Positions 25,364 through 36,286 of a stretch of 64,000 nt of DNA are shown in pieces. Within the stretch, counting starts at the first letter, position 1; every line of letters begins with the position of its first letter. The notes below the pieces were generated by a model, which was not told where the DNA came from, searched no databases, and worked only from the letters and a program-made list of their open reading frames with translations. Source of the stretch: Bradyrhizobium iriomotense (GTDB lineage Bacteria; Pseudomonadota; Alphaproteobacteria; Rhizobiales; Xanthobacteraceae); contig NZ_JAFCJZ010000003.1 in assembly GCF_018130765.1 (NCBI RefSeq), positions 310,001-374,000 of the forward strand. The letters are read 5' to 3'. The translations under genes were made by a program, and so were the position numbers.

Positions 25364-25389
25364 GGAATAGCGGTTCCAGACCGATGGTT
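25364..25389 (+). promoter_or_regulatory. Weak EcfG-like promoter before the 26-aa peptide
   Basis: GGAAT, 17 bases, then GGTT, which differs by one base in each box from the alphaproteobacterial general-stress consensus GGAAC-N16/17-CGTT. It lies 50 bp before the GTG at 25439. Weak on its own; noted because the next peptide gene has a similar element. Confidence 0.25.
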
Positions 25390-25438
25390 TTTGACTGTGC
25401 ATGGATGAACGCGTTCACTTCCGGGATCGGAGGCGGAC

Positions 25439-25519
25439 GTGAGCTGGTTGTTAGTGTTTCTCATTGCCGCAAGCGCAGTCGTTCTGATCGCCCATGCGGT
25501 TGACGCGATGCGCTCTTGA
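25439..25519 (+). CDS. Tiny membrane peptide (26 aa), candidate
   Basis: From a GTG start the frame encodes MSWLLVFLIAASAVVLIAHA and then VDAMRS before TGA. GGAGG lies 6-10 bp upstream. The end, AHAVDAMR, resembles AHALDAYR in the 30-residue peptide encoded at 34556-34648, in the same position after a single membrane helix. Two distant copies with the same layout make a real family of small membrane proteins more likely. Confidence 0.5.
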   Translation: MSWLLVFLIAASAVVLIAHAVDAMRS

Positions 25520-25595
25520 TACGGCCTGTGACTCGGTTTCGTCGGTAGCTTGGTAAGCGCCGAAAATGTTCCGAGGCGGGCGAGCGTCAATTTGA

Positions 25596-25621
25596 GGAAC
25601 CTGGCCCTGCGGGCCAAGGTT
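25596..25621 (+). promoter_or_regulatory. EcfG-like promoter before the 34-aa peptide
   Basis: A perfect GGAAC -35 box at 25596-25600, a 17-base spacer and GGTT at 25618-25621 (consensus CGTT). Twenty-three bases lie between it and the ATG at 25645. The general-stress sigma factor EcfG of rhizobia uses GGAAC-N16/17-CGTT, so stress induction is a reasonable prediction. Confidence 0.4.
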
Positions 25622-25644
25622 GTCACATCAGGAGGAATACGATC

Positions 25645-25749
25645 ATGCTTGCGTTCTATCTGCCGTTCATCATTTTCGGAGCGATGCTCGAAGCGATTTC
25701 GAATCAGAACGTATCTGCGCCCTTCCAGGAGCCGCCAAGCTTCGACTAG
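25645..25749 (+). CDS. Small hydrophobic peptide (34 aa)
   Basis: The frame encodes MLAFYLPFIIFGAMLEAISN followed by a polar tail ending PPSFD. AGGAGG lies 9-14 bp before the ATG, an unusually good ribosome-binding site for the region, and an EcfG-like promoter lies just upstream. It is one short membrane helix with a soluble end. It converges on the acyl-CoA dehydrogenase gene. Function unknown. Confidence 0.6.
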   Translation: MLAFYLPFIIFGAMLEAISNQNVSAPFQEPPSFD

Positions 25750-25797
25750 ACGCCGATCCCCTTGCGCAGTCTCCAGTACTGACGCGCCAGCGTCGGC

Positions 25798-27009
<1,212 letters not shown>

Positions 27010-27041
27010 CTCTGGTCTCCTTGATCGAAGAGCGGCCGGGC

Positions 27042-28160
27042 CTATGCGATTTCGAGATAGTCCGGCCCGGGCAGTGTCGGGAAGGGTGCCGTCGGCAGCG
27101 TCTGGTACCAGAACGCGACCGAGGCGATGTCGTCCTGCAATGGAAGATATTTTCCGTCTTTCGCGCCGGGCAGCCAGCCCAGCGCCTGGATGGTCACGCG
27201 CAGATCGCTCCGGAAGCGCACGGGATCGGGGATGTGCCAGCGATAGAGGCCAAAGCGCTGCTGCGATCGGTAAACGCCGTCGGGGCGGATCACCTGCGGC
27301 AGGCCGGCATAGGGCGTGGTGAATTCCTGATAGCGCGATTGCTGAAACGGGGCCTCGCCGGCATGGGCGACATGGGGATCGAAATTGTAGGCGCCGCAGA
27401 AATAGTCCTCGGTGCCGGTGCCGCAAATGGTCGGGAATGCGCCGTCGCCGTCGATGAAGAACTTGATCTCGCCCTCGCCCCACCAGCCGTTGTTGTGGAC
27501 GCCCCAGGCCATGTAAGTGCCGACATAATGGCCGGCGCCTTTGACACCATCGAGGATGGTGTAGACCTCCTTGTAAGGCAGCGGGTTGGTGCGGCGGAAT
27601 TGCGCATGGAAATAGGCGCAGTCTTCCGGCACGTCGGTCAGCGTGTAGTTGATCTGGTAGTAGATGGTGAGCGCTTCCTCGCTGCGGTTCTCCAGCGTGA
27701 AGCGCGCGCGCTTGCGGAACGGCATTTCCCAGTAGCAGTTGAAGGCGCGGCCCGGATTGACGCAGACCGCCAGTGAGGAGACCTGCGCGAATTCCTCCCA
27801 CCCACAGGCGAAGAAATCGCCGGCCGGACATTCCACGCTCGGCTGTGCCTGATCGTCCCAGTAGACGCGCAGGATCGAGTGGCGCAGGCGTCCGCGCGCC
27901 AGCGTCATCCAGATCTGCTGGATCGCGCCCTGGCCCTCGATGTCGGCGAGCGTGAACGTCGCGCCGGGCTCGATCACGACATAAGGAGAGACCTTCCAGC
28001 CCTGGCCGAGATCGCGGGCCTGACGCGCGGCGGGGCCGTCGATCGACATGCCGCCCTTGCCCTTTTCGCCGGTGAAATTCTCCGGGCTGATGGAGCGCGT
28101 CAGCGCATTCGACAGGCGCGACAGATTGCCGAGATGCATGCCCAATCCGGAAAACGTCAT
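27042..28160 (-). CDS. DUF2961 / GH172-like protein
   Basis: A 372-residue two-jelly-roll DUF2961 protein. Family motifs include the early Arg/Ser block [43 protein letters not shown], then [20 protein letters not shown] and [14 protein letters not shown], where the two Glu-containing motifs are the catalytic region of GH172. Characterised members are difructose-dianhydride I synthase/hydrolase and exo-alpha-D-arabinofuranosidases. There is no signal peptide, so the protein is probably cytoplasmic. It is sandwiched between an acyl-CoA dehydrogenase (32 bp) and an acyl-CoA synthetase, an odd place for a glycoside hydrolase. Confidence 0.88.
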   Translation of the reverse strand: MTFSGLGMHLGNLSRLSNALTRSISPENFTGEKGKGGMSIDGPAARQARDLGQGWKVSPYVVIEPGATFTLADIEGQGAIQQIWMTLARGRLRHSILRVYWDDQAQPSVECPAGDFFACGWEEFAQVSSLAVCVNPGRAFNCYWEMPFRKRARFTLENRSEEALTIYYQINYTLTDVPEDCAYFHAQFRRTNPLPYKEVYTILDGVKGAGHYVGTYMAWGVHNNGWWGEGEIKFFIDGDGAFPTICGTGTEDYFCGAYNFDPHVAHAGEAPFQQSRYQEFTTPYAGLPQVIRPDGVYRSQQRFGLYRWHIPDPVRFRSDLRVTIQALGWLPGAKDGKYLPLQDDIASVAFWYQTLPTAPFPTLPGPDYLEIA

Positions 28161-28262
28161 GATGTCCTCGATCCAAGGTGAGCGAGGCCTCGATATATCG
28201 CTCCCGAATTGACCAAAACATGAAGACCGCGCGCAGAATTGTCCGCATGCGATCAGGTGCCG

Positions 28263-29888
28263 TCATGCGATGCGATACTCCCTAAATCTCTCGCGCAGCG
28301 CCGATTTCAGCACCTTGCCGGTGCCGGTCATTGGGAATTCGTCGAGGAATTCGACGGCGTCGGGCAGCCACCAGCTCGCGATCTTGGGTCGCATGTGCTC
28401 GAGCAGCGTCTTGCCGTCGACGGTCGCGCCCTTCTTGCGCACGACGAGGAGCAGGGGGCGCTCCTGCCATTTCTCATGCGCGATGGCGACGACGGCGGCT
28501 TGCAGCACGTCGGGATGCGACAAGGCGATATCCTCGAGCTGGATCGAGGAGATCCATTCTCCGCCGGACTTGATCACGTCCTTGGAGCGGTCGGTGAGGG
28601 TGACGTGGCCTTGGCTGTCGATCACGGCCATGTCGCCGGTGATCAGCCAGCCGTCGCGGTCGAGGCCTTCCTCCAACTTCATGTAGCCGGAGGCGACCCA
28701 CGGTCCGCGGGCGCGCAAATGGCCGACCGTCTTGCCGTCGCGCGGCAGCTCATTGCCGGCATCGTCGACGATGCGTAAGCTCGTGCCGAAACAGGCGCGG
28801 CCGGAGACCTGCCGGCGGTCGAACTTCTCCTTGTCGCTGAGGTGCTCCGAGCCCGGCCGCAGGCCCGGCATCGAGCACCCCAGCGCCTCGGTCATGCCCC
28901 AAGCCTGGATATAGTCGACATTGTACTCGCGCTTGAGCTTCTCGACCATGGCGCGCGGCGGGGCGGAGCCCGACGACAACGTCGCGCGCAACGTCGAGAA
29001 TCTGTTGCCGGTCCGCCCCAGCCAGTCGAGCAGGATCAGCCAGAAGCTCGGCACGCCCGCCGACAGCGTCACCTTCTCGCCTTCGAGCAATTCATAGAGC
29101 TTGTCGGGCTCGTAGTTGCGGCCGGGCAGCACCAGCTTGGAGCCGGTGTAGGGCGCGGTGAACGGCATGTTCCAGCCATTGCCGTGGAATAGCGGCGCCA
29201 TCGGCATCATCACCTCGCGCACGCCTTCGACATGGCCCGGCAGGAAGTCGAAATTGCAGCAGGTCATGGTCTGCAGGATCGCGGCGCGGTGCGAATAGAT
29301 CACGCCCTTGGGATTGCCGGTCGTGCCCGAGGTGTAGCAGATGGTGGAAGCGGATTTTTCGTCGAACTCCGGCCAGGTGAAGCCGGCGTCTTTCTCCTTC
29401 TCCAGTAATTCCTCGTAGCAATGCACGTTGGCGAGCTTCGTTTCCGGCATCCGCTCGCGCGAGGACATCACGACAAAGGCTTCGACCGTCTTGAGCTGCG
29501 ACGCGATCGCTTCCACGATCGGCAGCGTGGCCCGGTCGATGAACAGCAGGCGGTCTTCGGCGTGGTTGATGATGTAGACGAGCTGCTCGGGAAAGAGCCT
29601 GGGATTGACGGTGTGCAGCACGTAGCCCATGCCGGGGGCCGCATAGAACATCTCGAAATGCCGGTGGGTATTCCAGGCCAGCGTGCCGACGCGGTCGCCT
29701 TGCGTCATCCCGAGCCGCTTGAGCGCCAGCGCCATGCGCTTGATGCGCGGATGCGCGTCGGCATAAGTATAGCGATGGATGTCGCCCTCGATCTCGCGAG
29801 CGACGATTTCGGCTTCGCCGTGATAGTCGGCGGCATACTGGATCAGGCCGCTGATCAGGAGCGGCATGTCCATCATCAATCCCTGCAT
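28263..29888 (-). CDS. Long/medium-chain acyl-CoA synthetase (AMP-binding)
   Basis: 541 residues of the ANL superfamily. The P-loop-like motif is [16 protein letters not shown], with the later motifs [29 protein letters not shown] (hinge Asp region) and [13 protein letters not shown], and the C-terminal catalytic lysine in [12 protein letters not shown]. It activates a carboxylic acid to acyl-AMP and then acyl-CoA; fatty or aryl-alkanoic acids are likely. GGAGGAGAC precedes the ATG. It is probably the first gene of the unit with the DUF2961 protein and the acyl-CoA dehydrogenase. Confidence 0.93.
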   Translation of the reverse strand: MQGLMMDMPLLISGLIQYAADYHGEAEIVAREIEGDIHRYTYADAHPRIKRMALALKRLGMTQGDRVGTLAWNTHRHFEMFYAAPGMGYVLHTVNPRLFPEQLVYIINHAEDRLLFIDRATLPIVEAIASQLKTVEAFVVMSSRERMPETKLANVHCYEELLEKEKDAGFTWPEFDEKSASTICYTSGTTGNPKGVIYSHRAAILQTMTCCNFDFLPGHVEGVREVMMPMAPLFHGNGWNMPFTAPYTGSKLVLPGRNYEPDKLYELLEGEKVTLSAGVPSFWLILLDWLGRTGNRFSTLRATLSSGSAPPRAMVEKLKREYNVDYIQAWGMTEALGCSMPGLRPGSEHLSDKEKFDRRQVSGRACFGTSLRIVDDAGNELPRDGKTVGHLRARGPWVASGYMKLEEGLDRDGWLITGDMAVIDSQGHVTLTDRSKDVIKSGGEWISSIQLEDIALSHPDVLQAAVVAIAHEKWQERPLLLVVRKKGATVDGKTLLEHMRPKIASWWLPDAVEFLDEFPMTGTGKVLKSALRERFREYRIA

Positions 29889-30066
29889 TGTCTCCTCCGG
29901 ATTGCCACGTCGTTGCGTGGCGTAGGCTTGTGATTTGCGCGCGAGGTTACCGGAACGTCACGCGGCGTTCACGCAAAAAACAGCGGACGTGATTGCGTGC
30001 GTCACTTTTTCAGGGCTAACGTGAGTACAGCTGCCGGCGAAGCAGCGTCCGCCGTGGAGGAAATGA

Positions 30067-31911
<1,845 letters not shown>

Positions 31912-31916
31912 GCGAC

Positions 31917-32720
31917 ATGATCCCGGCTCCGAAAGGTGCCACGCGGCTCCACGTCATCGTCGGCGACCCCATCGCACAGGTGCGCTCGCCGGCGGGGGTG
32001 TCGGCCGCCTTCGCCGCGCGCGGGCACGACGGCATTCTCGTGCCGGTCCAGGTGGCGCCGGTAGATTTGCCCGACTTCCTCTCGGTGGCAACGCGACTGA
32101 AGAACCTCGACGGCATTGTCGTGACCATCCCGCACAAATTCGCCTGCTACCAGGCCTGCGCGAGCGCGACGGCGCGCGCGCATTTCCTGCGGACCGTGAA
32201 CCTGATGCGCCGGCGTCCCGACGGCGCATGGCACGGCGACATGGTGGACGGCCTCGGCTTCGTCGGCGCGGCGCGGGCGAAAGGGATCAACCCTGCGGGC
32301 ATGCGGGCGCTGCTCGTCGGTGCCGGCGGTGCGGGCTCGGCGATTGCCCTTGAGCTGGTCGAGGCCGGCGTCCGCGAGCTTGCGATCCACGACAGCGCGA
32401 CTGAGCGGCGCGACACACTGGTCGGCCAGCTCGACAGACTGGGCAAGGCGTCGGTGCGGATCGGCTCGGCGGATCCGGCCGGCTTCGATTTTGTCGCCAA
32501 TGCGACGCCCGCAGGGATGAAGGATGGCGATCCGCTGCCGGTCGATGTGGCGCGGCTTGCGCCATCAGCCTATTGCGGCTGCGTCATCACAAAGCCCGAG
32601 GTTTCGCCGTTCATCGCAGCCGCCCGCAGGATCGGTTGCGTGACCGGGACCGGCACGGACATGTACCAGCAGCACCAGAGCATCATGGTGGATTTCCTGC
32701 TGGGAACGGACGAGGCGTGA
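31917..32720 (+). CDS. Shikimate dehydrogenase-like protein with changed substrate motifs
   Basis: 267 residues from ATG 31917; a TTG at 31908 overlapping the previous stop would add three residues. The AroE fold is clear: VVTIPHK gives the catalytic Lys74, DGLGF gives Asp111, and GAGGAG at 135-140 binds NAD(P). The shikimate-carboxylate motif, HSxSP in AroE, is QVRSP here, so the first serine is Val22, and the NTD motif is MVD. Biosynthetic shikimate reduction is therefore doubtful. A quinate-like or unrelated polyol-acid substrate is possible, and the link to the monooxygenase suggests catabolism. Confidence 0.82.
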   Translation: MIPAPKGATRLHVIVGDPIAQVRSPAGVSAAFAARGHDGILVPVQVAPVDLPDFLSVATRLKNLDGIVVTIPHKFACYQACASATARAHFLRTVNLMRRRPDGAWHGDMVDGLGFVGAARAKGINPAGMRALLVGAGGAGSAIALELVEAGVRELAIHDSATERRDTLVGQLDRLGKASVRIGSADPAGFDFVANATPAGMKDGDPLPVDVARLAPSAYCGCVITKPEVSPFIAAARRIGCVTGTGTDMYQQHQSIMVDFLLGTDEA

Positions 32721-32839
32721 CCGCTGGTGTCAAGGGCTTTGCTTGTATTGATTGTAGCCATCGGGACTTGAGCGATCGCAACGGGCGTAGGATCATGCGC
32801 TTGCGCGAGCCGGTCGCGCACCAGCAAGAGGAATGCGCA

Positions 32840-33655
32840 ATGATCAAGGGCAGGACAGTCGCAACGGCGGTGATTGGCGCGACCGCGCTGCTACTCTCCC
32901 TGCCTTCGGCCGAGGCCGCGCAATGCGGCAGCTCGCCGGCCGGCTTCGAGGCCTGGAAGCGCGAGTTCAGCGCGGAGGCGCAGGGCAAAGGCATCGGCCC
33001 GACCGCGATCGGCGCCCTGATGCAAGCCAACTACGCCAGCGCGACCATCGCGGCCGACCGCGGCCAGCGCAGCTTCTCGCTGTCGCTCGACCAGTTCCTC
33101 GCCAAGCGCGGCGCCACCACCATCGTCGCCAAGGGGCGGCAGCTCAAGCAGTCCCAGGCCGCCTTGTTCGCCTCGATCCAGCAGCGCTACGGCGTCCCGC
33201 CGGGGCCGCTGATCGCGATCTGGGGCATGGAGACCGGCTTCGGCAGCCAGCGTGGCAACCAGAACATGCTCTCCTCGATTGCGACGCTCGCCTATGACTG
33301 CCGCCGTCCCGAATTCTTCACCGACCAGCTCTACGCCGCGCTGAAGCTGATCGACCGCGGCACCCTGTCGGGATCGACCCGCGGCTCCATGCATGGCGAG
33401 GTCGGCCAGACCCAGTTCATGCCCAAGAACATCCTGGCCTATGGCACCGGCAATCTCGAGGTCGCCGCCAATGCGCTGAACTCGACCGCCAATTTCCTCA
33501 AGGCCCACGGCTGGCGTGCGGGAGCCGGTTACCAGCCGGGCGAACCGAATTTCGCGGCCATCGAGGCCTGGAATGCCGCCGGCGTCTATCAGAAGGCAAT
33601 CGCGCTGATGGGCCGGCAGATCGACGAGGGGGGAGGGGCGGCGGCCTCGCGCTGA
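32840..33655 (+). CDS. MltB-type lytic murein transglycosylase
   Basis: 271 residues from ATG 32840. A signal peptide (TVATAVIGATALLLS...AEA) is followed by the SLT_2/MltB domain: FEAWKREFSAEAQGKGI, the catalytic Glu131 in IWGMETGFGS, EFFTDQLYAALKLID and GEVGQTQFMPKNIL. It cuts peptidoglycan glycans in the periplasm to give 1,6-anhydromuramoyl ends. It lacks a lipobox and a separate peptidoglycan-binding C-domain, so it is a short soluble form. It stands alone. Confidence 0.9.
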   Translation: MIKGRTVATAVIGATALLLSLPSAEAAQCGSSPAGFEAWKREFSAEAQGKGIGPTAIGALMQANYASATIAADRGQRSFSLSLDQFLAKRGATTIVAKGRQLKQSQAALFASIQQRYGVPPGPLIAIWGMETGFGSQRGNQNMLSSIATLAYDCRRPEFFTDQLYAALKLIDRGTLSGSTRGSMHGEVGQTQFMPKNILAYGTGNLEVAANALNSTANFLKAHGWRAGAGYQPGEPNFAAIEAWNAAGVYQKAIALMGRQIDEGGGAAASR

Positions 33656-33665
33656 CGAGAGCCCG

Positions 33666-33701
33666 TCACGCGAACCGGCGTCCACTTCGCTCGAAAAACG
33701 C
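33666..33701 (-). repeat. Partial copy of the 4351-type intergenic repeat
   Basis: Reading the minus strand, GAGCGTTTTTCGAGCGAAGT followed by GGACGCCGGTTCGCGTGA matches the first 35 bases of the element after fpr with a few changes. The second hairpin arm is missing. It lies 10 bp after the transglycosylase stop. Confidence 0.6.
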
Positions 33702-33812
33702 TCTTGCTCAGCAAGGCGTGATGCGTTGGTGCGAGAAAGTTGTTGCCTTCGGGAACCGACGGCATGAGGTTTGCTTTGATCGATTCAGGGCTGGGCATGA
33801 GGAGACTCAACT

Positions 33813-34034
33813 ATGGCAACCCAGATCGTGATGGACCAGACTGGCGACACCCGCCACGAGTTTGATCCTGGCAATGCCGAAGCGCTGGCGCGAGCTGAGC
33901 AGCGCTTTCGGGAGCTGACCGGAGCCGGCTTCACCGCCGCCTACAGAACCGGACCCGGCGAAGTCACCCGTATCAAGTCGTTCGATCCGACCGCGCAGGA
34001 AACCCTGTTCTATCCTCGCCTGGTCGGCGGTTGA
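33813..34034 (+). CDS. Small hypothetical protein
   Basis: 73 residues, preceded by GAGGAGA. ALARAEQRFRELTGAGFTAA looks helical, followed by GEVTRIKSFDPTAQETLFYP. There is no signal or membrane segment. It is 12 bp from the next gene on the same strand, so the two form a small operon. I do not recognise a function. Confidence 0.65.
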   Translation: MATQIVMDQTGDTRHEFDPGNAEALARAEQRFRELTGAGFTAAYRTGPGEVTRIKSFDPTAQETLFYPRLVGG

Positions 34035-34046
34035 TCTGAGCTGCTC

Positions 34047-34469
34047 ATGTTCGCGGCACTGTGGTTCCGCGCGCCTGCGCGTGCGCGCTTGCACGCGCTG
34101 CGCGAACTCTACCGGCGCTTCTTCGGCGAGAACACGCCCGATGCGCGGGGCCGCCGGCTTCTGGCCGAGTGGCTGACGGCGGAGCAGCGTGCACAGTTCG
34201 AACAGCACCGGTATTTCGACGTCATCGGCTGCGATACCGGCAAGAGGTATCGCATTCACTACGGCACGGCCGCCAACGTCCACGAGGTCGATGACGCCGG
34301 TCACGCGACGATGGGCTGGTGCTTCGTCCCCTCAGGCTTCCTCGTGCCCGGCGACGTGATGCTCGCGCAGAAGATCGCGCTCGAGACGGATGAAAAGGCC
34401 GCGCTCGCGCTCGCCAACAGGTTTCCGCCGGCAACGCATTCAGAGCATTTTTACCGGCGGCCGTTCTAA
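34047..34469 (+). CDS. Hypothetical protein, partner of the 73-aa gene
   Basis: 140 residues. A basic N-terminal half (ARARLHALRELYRRFFGEN) leads to HRYFDVIGCDTGKRYRIHYG, NVHEVDDAGHATMGWCF and PGDVMLAQKIALETDEKAAL. The pattern GCDTGKRYRIHYG plus a later W-C suggests a small beta domain. Similar pairs with the 73-residue protein appear in rhizobial genomes as I recall, with no known role. Confidence 0.65.
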   Translation: MFAALWFRAPARARLHALRELYRRFFGENTPDARGRRLLAEWLTAEQRAQFEQHRYFDVIGCDTGKRYRIHYGTAANVHEVDDAGHATMGWCFVPSGFLVPGDVMLAQKIALETDEKAALALANRFPPATHSEHFYRRPF

Positions 34470-34470
34470 A

Positions 34471-34536
34471 GCATGATCCGGACCCGAAGGACCGCGTTAG
34501 CGCAAAGTGTGCAGCGGTTTTCCGAAAAGATCATGC
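34471..34536 (+). repeat. Rhizobial palindromic repeat (GCATGATC...GATCATGC)
   Basis: The ends GCATGATCCGGA and TCCGAAAAGATCATGC pair as an imperfect inverted repeat, with GTGTGCAGCGGTTTT inside the right half. This is a familiar rhizobial intergenic element. It begins 1 bp after the stop of the 140-residue gene. Confidence 0.7.
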
Positions 34537-34555
34537 TCAAACGAAGAGCAAGCGC

Positions 34556-34648
34556 TCAGTAGTGCGTGGTGCGATAGGCATCCAGCGCATGCGCCGCAAA
34601 GATGCCGATGCTGCAAAGGGCGAGCAGGGCCGAGATCAGCTCGATCAT
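34556..34648 (-). CDS. Tiny membrane peptide (30 aa)
   Basis: The frame encodes MIELISALLALCSIGIFAAH and then ALDAYRTTHY. It is a single membrane helix followed by the AHALDAYR motif, close to AHAVDAMR of the peptide at 25439-25519. It starts inside the stop codon of the upstream 27-residue frame (ATGA, 34645-34648), the same coupling as in the larger operons here, which strongly suggests that both are real. Confidence 0.6.
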   Translation of the reverse strand: MIELISALLALCSIGIFAAHALDAYRTTHY

Positions 34649-34728
34649 AACTCGTCCTCCCGTAGCGGCTGCGCGACGAGGTTCTGGCAGCAGGCATAGT
34701 CGTAGATCAGGTCGAGGAGGAATTGCAT
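34645..34728 (-). CDS. Tiny peptide (27 aa) upstream of the membrane peptide
   Basis: The frame encodes MQFLLDLIYDYACCQNLVAQ and then PLREDEL. It is amphipathic rather than clearly membrane-spanning, and carries an adjacent cysteine pair. It overlaps the 30-residue peptide gene by 4 bp. An EcfG-like promoter lies 28 bp upstream. It may be a functional partner or a leader that sets translation of the second peptide. Confidence 0.5.
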   Translation of the reverse strand: MQFLLDLIYDYACCQNLVAQPLREDEL

Positions 34729-34755
34729 GGTGGCCGTCCCTGTATTTATTTTGAC

Positions 34756-34780
34756 AACGACTTAACCGGCCATCTGTTTC
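34756..34780 (-). promoter_or_regulatory. EcfG-like promoter for the tiny-peptide pair
   Basis: On the minus strand: GAAAC (34780-34776), 16 bases, then a perfect CGTT (34759-34756). The consensus for the general-stress sigma factor EcfG is GGAAC-N16/17-CGTT, so one base differs. Confidence 0.35.
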
Positions 34781-34924
34781 AGGGGTGTTTCGTCGCATCG
34801 GGAAAGAGGTTTCGCAGGGAACCCAGGGCTGGTTTGTGCGCCGCGGACCCGCTACATCGCAATTTCGCTAAATCCTCTTAGCCGCGCACTCCCGGTAGCG
34901 GCGCACCAAATTGCGAGGCAAATC

Positions 34925-35371
34925 ATGGCGCAGGTCGAGTGGTTCGACGATCTCACCATCGGAATGCGGTTCAAGTCCCCGGAAGTTCAGGTCACCGAGG
35001 CCGACATCAAGCGCTTCGCCGCCGAGTATGATCCGCAGCCGATGCATCTCGACCATGAGGCGGCCAAGGCGACCCGGTTCAGGGGGCTGGCAGCCTCGGG
35101 ATGGCACACCGCCGCGATTGCCATGAACCTCGCGATCCAGGCTCGCCCGTTCGGCCCGCATCCGCTGATCGGCGCCGGTGTCGACGGGCTGCGCTGGACC
35201 ATTCCGGTGCGACCCAACGACCGCCTGCATCTGGTCGGGGAGGTCATGAGCCTGACGCCCTCGAAGTCGAAGCCGCAGGGCATCGCGCTGGTGAAATGGA
35301 CGATGTTCAACCAGAACGGCGAGGAGGTTTACACCTTCACCCCGATCGCGATCGTGCTGCGACGGGGGTAG
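34925..35371 (+). CDS. MaoC-family hot-dog dehydratase
   Basis: A 148-residue single hot-dog domain. The hydratase motif YDPQPMHLD gives Asp36 and His41, and LAASGWHTAAIAM follows the active-site helix. These enzymes hydrate trans-2-enoyl-CoAs in the R direction or act as related thioester hydratases. The motif has QPM where NPI is typical, as in many dehydratase-like members of unknown substrate. It is alone between intergenic repeats and a secreted protein gene. Confidence 0.88.
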   Translation: MAQVEWFDDLTIGMRFKSPEVQVTEADIKRFAAEYDPQPMHLDHEAAKATRFRGLAASGWHTAAIAMNLAIQARPFGPHPLIGAGVDGLRWTIPVRPNDRLHLVGEVMSLTPSKSKPQGIALVKWTMFNQNGEEVYTFTPIAIVLRRG

Positions 35372-35469
35372 GGCGGCCGCCGGCCGGTTGCCTCGCCCGC
35401 TGCCCGAAACCCTTGCGAGCCGCCGGCAGAGATGGTCATCTCGGCGCGGGGAACGCGCCGGAGGCCGAC

Positions 35470-35982
35470 ATGAAACGATCTCTTCTCGCCGCCGGAATTC
35501 TCGCGGGCGCCTTGAGCGCAGCCGCCTTGGGCGCAAGGCCTGCGCTTGCGCAACAATCCAAGGTCGGCGACTGGACCATCGAGAAGCGGACCCAGGACAC
35601 GCATTGCAATGCGAGCCGCGGCTACAAGGACAAGGAGGACGAGAACCGCGACTACGTCATCGTCATCACCTATTCCGACAAGGCGATCGTGATCGTGATG
35701 ATCTATGACGGCTGGGAATGGGACAAGGTCGGCGAGATCCTCCGCGCCGATGTCGGCACCGATGACGCCGACATCATGAAGAGGGCGAAATGGGAGGTCA
35801 TGGACAAGACCACCGTGCGCGGCATCTTCGAGTACGACCAGTCGATCATGGACCGGCTCTCAAAGGCCAAGCGCCTCACGCTCGATTTCGAGGACGATGA
35901 CGAAGACAGCATCGAGATGCAGATACCGCGTGCGGGCGAGGCGCTCGCGGCGCTGAAATTCTGCGAGGAGAACCGGAAATAA
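35470..35982 (+). CDS. Secreted hypothetical protein
   Basis: 170 residues from ATG 35470. The signal peptide runs through AGALSAAALGARPALA. The mature part begins QQSKVGDWTIEKRT with HCNAS and ends FCEENRK, so Cys near both ends could form a disulfide. The layout recalls invasion-associated locus B proteins but is too weak for a call. The middle is rich in Asp (TDDADIMKRA, DFEDDDEDS). Probably periplasmic; function unknown. Confidence 0.7.
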   Translation: MKRSLLAAGILAGALSAAALGARPALAQQSKVGDWTIEKRTQDTHCNASRGYKDKEDENRDYVIVITYSDKAIVIVMIYDGWEWDKVGEILRADVGTDDADIMKRAKWEVMDKTTVRGIFEYDQSIMDRLSKAKRLTLDFEDDDEDSIEMQIPRAGEALAALKFCEENRK

Positions 35983-36286
35983 TTTGCCGACGCCGGTGTT
36001 CGGTCGCCAGGATCGGCGGCAATGCGATGGGCCGCAGCGAGCGGACGCGTGACCATCGGGACACAGCCCGATCGCTGTTCGCATGAATCCTAGTCTTTGG
36101 CGAAAACGTCCAAGCTCCATCCTGAGGTTGACGTTACGCAAGGACGATGTTCGATATTCCAGCATCGCGCTGTCGCGTTTTGTCATCGTCCGGGGCGGCG
36201 ATTGGCCGGCCCGTTTCCTTCGCCAGTTCCCGACGTGCTCACCCCTCGCGCGGCGGGGGCTCCACGCCGATCGCATCGTCCATCCG
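35983..36286. other. Intergenic region before the first LuxR-type gene
   Basis: About 300 bp. An in-frame extension of the LuxR gene to 36083 is possible, but its sequence has no similarity to the paralogs. I see no convincing small gene, hairpin or operator. It presumably holds the promoter of the LuxR gene. Confidence 0.5.
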
